A stretch of 9,942 nucleotides of DNA from Acidobacteriota bacterium (GTDB lineage: Bacteria > Acidobacteriota > Terriglobia > Terriglobales > Acidobacteriaceae). Shown piece by piece: positions 6,342 through 9,942 of this stretch. Each line of letters starts with the position of its first letter. The first letter of the stretch is position 1. The stretch lies in assembly GCA_021851465.1 (NCBI GenBank), contig JAJZDL010000107.1:1-9942 (forward strand), given 5' to 3'. Both the position numbers and the translations under genes were made by a program. Below the pieces are notes generated by a model. It searched no databases. It worked only from the letters and a program-made list of their open reading frames with translations, and had not been told where the DNA came from.

Positions 6342-6368
6342 AGGCGCCCGCCGATCCGGTGGGCGCCT
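6342..6368. terminator. Bidirectional hairpin between convergent osmC and CDF genes
   Basis: AGGCGCCC (6342-6349) pairs with GGGCGCCT (6361-6368), and the stem continues inward through a G-T pair and CCG/CGG to an ATC triloop: 12 continuous pairs. It is followed by GTATTTA on the forward strand and by TTCGTTCC on the reverse. The U-tracts are weak, but its position between two convergent stops (23 nt after osmC, 27 nt after the CDF stop on the other strand) supports a shared terminator. Confidence 0.7.
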
Positions 6369-6395
6369 GTATTTACAGCGCGCGCGACTCTCCGC

Positions 6396-7343
6396 TCAGT
6401 GTGCGTGCGAGTGGCTGTGGTGCGCATGGGCTTCGACGGCATCAACCTCCGGCGGGGCGGAGCATCCGTGGGTGGTCTCGCATCCGTGGATCTCGAACTG
6501 AATGGTGGTATGCGTGATGTGGAAGCGGTCGCGCAGCGCGGAGTTGATCGCGTCGAGGATGCCGGCGGAGTCGGAGAGCGGCATCTCGGCGATGATAACG
6601 TGGCTGGCCAGAGCGTGCGACGCCGAGCCGAGCGACCAGACGTGCAGGTCATGCACGTCGAGGACGCCGGGAATGGCGCCGACTGCTGCGCGCACCTCGG
6701 CCAGCGCGAGGGTGCTGGGTGTTCCTTCGAGAAGAATGTTGAGCGTCTCGCGCACGATGGCGACGGAGCTCCACGCAATCATCCCGGCGATCGCCAGCGA
6801 GAGCGCGGAGTCGATCCCCATGGCGCCGGTGAAGAGGATGCCCGCGCCGCCCACGATGACGGCGGCGGTGGAGACCGTGTCGCCGAGCATGTGCAGGAAG
6901 ACGCCGCGGATGTTGAGGTCGCCGGAGAACTTCCACAGCAGGCCGGCGATGGCCCCGTTCATCAGGACACCGGCAGAGGCGACGAGCATCATCAGCCTGG
7001 GTTGAACGGCCACGGGCGCGTAGAGGCGATGGATGGCGGAGAGGGCGATCCACGCGGCCAGGACGAAGAGCGTGGACGCGTTGACAAAGGCTGCAAGCAC
7101 GCCGGCGCGCTGGTATCCGAAGGTCTTCTGGTCTGTGGCGGGGCGTCGCTGGAAGTAGACGGCGAGATAGGAGAGGCCGATGGCCAGCATGTCCGAGAGG
7201 TTGTGGCCCGCCTCGGAGAGGAGGGCCAAGGAGTGCGCGCGCAGGCCGAAGTAGAACGTCGCCAGGACGTAACAGAGGGTGGCGGCCAGCGATGCCGTCA
7301 GCACGCGCTGCACCTTGCTCGAAGTGGTGGCGACCCGATGCAT
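6396..7343 (-). CDS. Cation diffusion facilitator family metal transporter with His-rich C-terminal tail
   Basis: Inner-membrane proton-coupled exporter of divalent metals, most often Zn, Co or Cd. 315 residues from ATG 7343. Hydrophobic segments fit six transmembrane helices. The paired metal-site motifs are HxxxD at H47/D51 (SEAGHNLSDM) and at H151/D155 (FLHMLGDT), the combination expected of CzcD/ZitB-type zinc transporters. The cytoplasmic domain carries DVHDLHVWSLGS. The last 30 residues hold eight histidines and two cysteines (HGCETTHGC, then HAHHSHSHAH at the very end), a likely metal-binding tail; the family's His-rich stretch is more often N-terminal or in a cytoplasmic loop. The frame extends to 7487, but the added residues are not family-like. 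TATACT lies exactly 6 nt before ATG 7343 with no Shine-Dalgarno site, suggesting a leaderless transcript. Metal specificity cannot be fixed from sequence. Confidence 0.93.
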   Translation of the reverse strand: MHRVATTSSKVQRVLTASLAATLCYVLATFYFGLRAHSLALLSEAGHNLSDMLAIGLSYLAVYFQRRPATDQKTFGYQRAGVLAAFVNASTLFVLAAWIALSAIHRLYAPVAVQPRLMMLVASAGVLMNGAIAGLLWKFSGDLNIRGVFLHMLGDTVSTAAVIVGGAGILFTGAMGIDSALSLAIAGMIAWSSVAIVRETLNILLEGTPSTLALAEVRAAVGAIPGVLDVHDLHVWSLGSASHALASHVIIAEMPLSDSAGILDAINSALRDRFHITHTTIQFEIHGCETTHGCSAPPEVDAVEAHAHHSHSHAH

Positions 7344-7349
7344 GAGTCG

Positions 7350-7355
7350 AGTATA
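7350..7355 (-). promoter_or_regulatory. -10-like TATACT placed for a leaderless CDF transcript
   Basis: Reading leftward, TATACT (one mismatch to TATAAT) is followed by CGACTC and then ATG at 7343-7341, so transcription would begin at or next to the A of the start codon. No Shine-Dalgarno sequence is possible in the 6-nt spacer. No good -35 hexamer is seen around 7371-7380 (GCCTGG there). Confidence 0.55.
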
Positions 7356-7531
7356 CGGGGTTCGCGGTTTGCCCAGGCCCCTGGGCGATCGCCTGGATCG
7401 GGTGGGTGGCGATATCGATTGAAAACAACAAGGAGCCAAGCCCGGGCCGAAGGAGCAAGAACCGGCTCGCTGCACGGAATTTTTCATCGTACGAGCAGGG
7501 CAGAAAGCGGTGTTGGGCGAGCCTCTCAGCG

Positions 7532-7551
7532 TATTTACTATTTAGTAAATA
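7532..7551. promoter_or_regulatory. AT-rich dyad, operator-like
   Basis: TATTTACT (7532-7539) and AGTAAATA (7544-7551) are perfect inverted arms around ATTT. The 20-bp dyad stands out in GC-rich DNA and has the size of a dimeric repressor site. TAAATATATG overlapping its right edge could supply a -10 box. The TACTA motif recurs at 7559-7563. I cannot name the regulator; PadR- or BlaI-type repressors use sites of this general form. Confidence 0.5.
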
Positions 7552-7639
7552 TATGAGGTACTAAAGCCTCTAGACCTTCGTACCGTTGTCCCCCTGCGGT
7601 CGATGCCCCATTATGAGACTGCAACACAGACCTGGGAGA

Positions 7640-7694
7640 GGGGCTACAAGGTTGGGCGGCGCAAGCTGCGCAGCTCTTGCAGCCCCCATTTTTT
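7640..7694 (+). terminator. Intrinsic terminator-like structure in the SYLF leader region
   Basis: GGGGCT-A-CAAG (7640-7650) pairs with CTTG-C-AGCCCC (7676-7686), giving 10 pairs with one A/C mismatch. An inner hairpin, GCGCA-AGC-TGCGC (7659-7671), stacks inside. Two bases after the stem comes T6 (7689-7694). There is no gene between it and the CDF promoter on this strand, so it would terminate either a small RNA starting near 7560 or a SYLF leader transcript. Confidence 0.55.
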
Positions 7695-7984
7695 ACCGCT
7701 CCAGCCCCGTCCGTTCCGTCTTTGTGCCGCTCTACCGTGCGTTATGGATTCGACGGGGCGTCTTTCCGTCCGGAGTGTATTCGCATCCAGAGGGCGCGCC
7801 AGTTAAAGGAGGCTCGGCGACCGCATGCCTTCATTTTTTCCACGATGCAACTCGCAGCGCCTTTGTCTCATCGTATGACCTGATACAACATTACTGTTGC
7901 GTCTCCAACCGACCACGGGCAAACTGGCCAGGCAGACGCATTCAGGAAAACAGCTTCTATATGAGAGTGAAAGGTCGAAACCCG

Positions 7985-8683
7985 ATGAGACGAATTTCAG
8001 GAGTTCTATGTGGCATGGCGTTGGTGGCCACCACCACGCTGTCAGCCGTTGCACAAGACGCCGCCAAGCTGGCCGATCGCCTGGACGCTGCGAAGGCTGT
8101 CGTCCAGGAGATCATGGCAACGCCGGACAAGGGCATCCCGCAGAGCATCCTCGCCGGCGCATCCTGCGTCGTTGTGATTCCCCAATACAAGAAGGGCGCT
8201 TTCGTCATCGGTGCGCAGTATGGCCAGGGTGTGTCCACCTGCCGTACGCCCAATGGCTGGAGCGCGCCGGTCTTCGTGCAACTGACCGGAGGGAGCTTCG
8301 GCTGGCAGATTGGCGGACAGTCCACGGACCTGGTTCTGGTCGCGATGAACCAGAACGCGCTTCAGTCCATGCTGAAGAACAAAGTTAAACTGGGTGCCGA
8401 TGCCTCCGTGGCAGCCGGTCCCGTGGGACGCGATACGCAGGCAGCGACGGACTGGAAGATGAACGCCGAGTTCCTCAGCTACTCGCGCAACAAGGGGATC
8501 TTTGCCGGTCTCGATCTTTCGGGCACCGTGATGTCGCAGAACGCGGACGACACCCGTGCCGAGTACGGTTCCGACATCCCGTTCGATACCCTTCTCAAGG
8601 GCGACAAGGCTGTTCCGGCCAATGCGCGTCCCTTTGTCAGCACGGTCGCCAAGTACTTTGTAGCCTCAAAGGCCGCCCACTAG
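7985..8683 (+). CDS. Secreted lipid-binding SYLF (Ysc84) domain protein
   Basis: Predicted exported protein of 232 residues. A Sec signal peptide is clear: MRR, a hydrophobic stretch to about residue 20, and a likely signal peptidase I site AVA|QD after residue 23. After a short helical segment with KAVVQEIM, the SYLF/Ysc84 domain fills most of the chain: GASCVVVIP, KKGAFVIGAQYGQG, then GWSAPVFVQLTGGSFGWQIGGQSTDLVLV, and later AEFLSYSRNKGIFAGLDLSG, all typical of the domain. In eukaryotes the domain binds phosphoinositides and actin; in bacteria its role is unknown but probably envelope- or lipid-related. ATG 7985 is chosen because AAAGG lies at 7970-7974 and the signal peptide begins there; ATG 7961, 8 codons upstream, is possible. 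A strong hairpin follows at 8748-8788. Confidence 0.9.
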   Translation: MRRISGVLCGMALVATTTLSAVAQDAAKLADRLDAAKAVVQEIMATPDKGIPQSILAGASCVVVIPQYKKGAFVIGAQYGQGVSTCRTPNGWSAPVFVQLTGGSFGWQIGGQSTDLVLVAMNQNALQSMLKNKVKLGADASVAAGPVGRDTQAATDWKMNAEFLSYSRNKGIFAGLDLSGTVMSQNADDTRAEYGSDIPFDTLLKGDKAVPANARPFVSTVAKYFVASKAAH

Positions 8684-8747
8684 AGTTGCAGATACACCCG
8701 ATTGCGCCATCGCGTCGCAGGATTGCGGACGCCGTAACGCACAAGAT

Positions 8748-8788
8748 GAGCAGCCGCCAGCCGGAGTTCTCTCGGCTGGCGGCTGCTC
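8748..8788 (+). terminator. 16-bp perfect stem hairpin after the SYLF gene
   Basis: Arms 8748-8763 (GAGCAGCCGCCAGCCG) and 8773-8788 are exact reverse complements around a 9-base loop. Such GC-rich hairpins usually terminate transcription. The trailing bases TGTGTCGT are only mildly T-rich, so termination may be partial, or the hairpin may mainly protect the 3' end. It lies 64 bp after the SYLF stop and 188 bp before the acyltransferase start. Confidence 0.75.
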
Positions 8789-8964
8789 TGTGTCGTAGGG
8801 TTGACTTTCTCCGAGCAGGGCACCCTTCGCTCAAGATATTGGGCGCGATCCTGATGTAATTCCACAGAATCCATCTGCGTCTATCTGTATGAGAGGGAAC
8901 GGTCTTTATCCCCGGACCCCGACGCAGCACCGATACGAGACTGCCCCTATTTCCCGTTCCCGAA

Positions 8965-8970
8965 TACACT
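8965..8970 (+). promoter_or_regulatory. -10-like TACACT placed for a leaderless acyltransferase transcript
   Basis: TACACT is followed by GGAACC and then TTG at 8977, the same 6-nt spacing as at gmhB and the CDF gene. The context ACTGGAACC is shared with the putative promoter at 288-299. GGAACC is too close to the TTG to work well as a Shine-Dalgarno site. No clear -35 is visible. Confidence 0.5.
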
Positions 8971-8976
8971 GGAACC

Positions 8977-9924
8977 TTGACACGCGAAGCCCAATCCATC
9001 GTCGAACGGGCGTGCCGCCCCACCCTTCGGCACGCCGTTGAATTTGCGCTGGCGTGGACCTTCGTCCATCTTCTGCGCGCGCTGCCGCGGCGCATGGCGC
9101 GCGCTGCCGGAGTCGCCATCGCCGCGATCGCGTATTTTGCGTTGTGCCGCCTGCGCCGCGTGGGCCGACGCAACCTGGAGCTTGCGTTCCCCGCGCTGCC
9201 CGCCGCCGAGCGCAGCGCCATCCTGCGCCGGGAGTATCGCCACCTGGGCTGGCTGCTCGCTGAGTTCTGCAAGATGTCCACCTACACGCCGGCCTCGGCC
9301 AGCCGCTTTATCCGCTACGACGGCCTCGACCACTACCTTGCGGCGCGCGACCGCGGCAAGGGCGTGCTGGTGCTTACAGGACACCTGGGCGCGTGGGAGC
9401 TGTCGAGCTTCTATCATTCGCTGGCGGGCCACCCGATGGGCATGGTGATCCGCCGCCTGGACAATCCGCTAGTCGACCGCATGGTGAACCGCATCCGCTG
9501 CCAGCACGGCAACCGCGTCCTGCACAAGGACGACTTTGCGCGCGGCCTGATTGGGGCGATGCGCGCGGGGGAGACGGTCGGCATCCTGATGGACACCAAC
9601 ATGACCCCGCCGCAGGGACTGTTCGTACCGTTTTTTGGCATCGAGGCCTGCACCGCCTCCGGGTTGGCGCGGGTCGCGTTGAAGACCGGCGCGGCAGTGC
9701 TTCCCGGTTTTCTGCTGTGGGAGCCAGCCGAGCGCCAGTACGTCCTGCGCTTCGGCCCGGCGCTTTCGCTTGCCGACACCGGCGACGCAGAGGCCGATGC
9801 AGCCGTCAACACCGCGCTCTTCACCGCCGTTATTGAGGCCGGCGTGCGCCAGTATCCCGACCAGTGGCTGTGGATGCACCGCCGCTGGAAGACCCGTCCC
9901 CCAGGCCAACCGGCGATTTACTGA
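8977..9924 (+). CDS. LpxL/HtrB-family lysophospholipid acyltransferase (lipid A late acyltransferase type)
   Basis: Inner-membrane-anchored acyltransferase expected to add a secondary acyl chain to a lipid A precursor from acyl-ACP. 315 residues, close to the usual 300-320. A hydrophobic N-terminal segment (about 21-57) is the membrane anchor, followed by RVGRRNLELAFP, the typical RxxxxNLxxxFP element. The catalytic HX4E motif is H136-E141 (TGHLGAWE). Further family blocks are VIRRLDNP (157-164), ILMDTN (203-208, where many homologues have an Asp-Gln pair), FVPFFG (216-221), and the C-terminal PDQWLWMHRRWKTRP (294-308). TTG at 8977 is chosen because TACACT lies exactly 6 nt upstream and no ATG occurs before the membrane anchor ends; a later start would delete it. 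A role in ornithine-lipid or other glycolipid acylation is possible, but the nearby heptose genes suggest lipopolysaccharide. Confidence 0.9.
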   Translation: MTREAQSIVERACRPTLRHAVEFALAWTFVHLLRALPRRMARAAGVAIAAIAYFALCRLRRVGRRNLELAFPALPAAERSAILRREYRHLGWLLAEFCKMSTYTPASASRFIRYDGLDHYLAARDRGKGVLVLTGHLGAWELSSFYHSLAGHPMGMVIRRLDNPLVDRMVNRIRCQHGNRVLHKDDFARGLIGAMRAGETVGILMDTNMTPPQGLFVPFFGIEACTASGLARVALKTGAAVLPGFLLWEPAERQYVLRFGPALSLADTGDAEADAAVNTALFTAVIEAGVRQYPDQWLWMHRRWKTRPPGQPAIY

Positions 9925-9942
9925 ACCACGCCGCCACCGAGT

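Larger units (their letters stand above)
7356..7984. other. Long gene-free region upstream of the SYLF-domain gene
   Basis: About 630 bp without a credible protein. A frame is open from 7586 into the SYLF gene, but its 130 extra residues show no protein-like pattern and would bury the signal peptide, so I treat it as leader DNA. Notable contents: an AT-rich dyad (7532-7551), a small inverted pair GGTAC/GTACC (7557-7561 and 7580-7584), a terminator-like structure (7640-7694), a GACGG/CCGTC hairpin (7752-7770), and a strong Shine-Dalgarno-like AAAGGAGG (7805-7812) followed 12 nt later by a 17-codon open frame (7825-7878). Together these suggest a regulated leader or a small RNA locus. No known riboswitch is recognisable. 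Confidence 0.45.

Noticed and set aside
6231..7556. A 441-codon forward open frame overlapping osmC and opposite the CDF gene
   Set aside because: The CDF protein on the reverse strand has HxxxD metal motifs and transmembrane helices; the forward frame is Gly/Arg/Asp/Glu-rich without domain features and overlaps the end of osmC in another frame.
7746..7800. tmRNA-like GGATTCGACGGGGCG
   Set aside because: It resembles the start of tmRNA, but no tag frame, no acceptor stem partner and no 3' T-arm with CCA is present downstream.
7909..7944. Possible c-di-GMP (GEMM) riboswitch, from GGGCAAACTGG followed by GACGCA
   Set aside because: The GGGCAAAC and GACGCA pieces resemble the GEMM core, but the GNRA tetraloop hairpin, the AAAGCC continuation and the second paired arm are missing.
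7586..7984. N-terminal extension of the SYLF protein by about 133 residues
   Set aside because: It would place the Sec signal peptide internally, contains no recognisable domain, and spans hairpins and the T6 run. It is a chance open frame.
8826..8840. TTCGCTCAAGATATT as a further decayed dispersed-repeat copy
   Set aside because: It matches the TTCGCTCAGGATGAC segment only partly and lacks both outer arms; a chance match is likely.

Overview
The window is GC-rich bacterial chromosome (coding regions roughly 60-65% GC) holding eight well-supported protein genes and several structured intergenic stretches. Gene content, mixed GTG/TTG starts and dispersed repeats around a GGGGATTCTT...CAGAATGACA frame point to a Gram-negative soil-type bacterium. 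My best guess is an acidobacterium of the Terriglobia (Acidobacteriaceae) group. That assignment rests on overall resemblance, not on a marker gene. I see no phage, transposase, CRISPR array, tRNA or rRNA.

Layout. Positions 1-429 hold no assignable gene but include a perfect 30-bp palindrome (241-270). A family-9 (heptosyltransferase-type) glycosyltransferase follows at 430-1509 (+). A repeat-bearing gap separates it from gmhB at 1776-2381 (-). A second repeat-bearing gap leads to the bifunctional heptose kinase/adenylyltransferase hldE at 2600-4066 (+). A 386-bp gap with inverted repeats precedes prfA, release factor 1, at 4453-5529 (+). A tiny zinc-ribbon protein (5540-5746, -) runs into the end of prfA. 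OsmC-type peroxidase (5897-6319, +) converges on a cation diffusion facilitator (6396-7343, -), with a strong hairpin between them. A 641-bp gene-free stretch (7344-7984) contains an AT-rich dyad and a terminator-like structure. It is followed by a secreted SYLF/Ysc84-domain protein (7985-8683, +), a 16-bp-stem hairpin, and a LpxL/HtrB-type acyltransferase (8977-9924, +).

Function. Four genes (glycosyltransferase 9, gmhB, hldE, LpxL-like acyltransferase) belong to lipopolysaccharide or lipid A assembly. HldE makes heptose-1,7-bisphosphate and later ADP-heptose; GmhB supplies the phosphatase step between; a family-9 transferase could use the ADP-heptose; the LpxL-type enzyme acylates lipid A. 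gmhA (isomerase) and hldD (epimerase) are not in the window. The remaining genes are housekeeping (prfA), peroxide defence (osmC), metal efflux (CDF) and an envelope lipid-binding protein (SYLF).

Most notable non-coding signals: (i) three genes (gmhB, CDF, LpxL-like) show a -10-like hexamer exactly 6 nt before a GTG, ATG or TTG start with no Shine-Dalgarno sequence, suggesting leaderless transcripts, while hldE, prfA and osmC all carry GAGGAG; (ii) a dispersed repeat family with an exchangeable core occupies three intergenic gaps, one copy having a 26-bp tandem tail upstream of hldE; (iii) a candidate attenuator or small RNA lies upstream of the SYLF gene. I did not find a convincing new multi-gene system.
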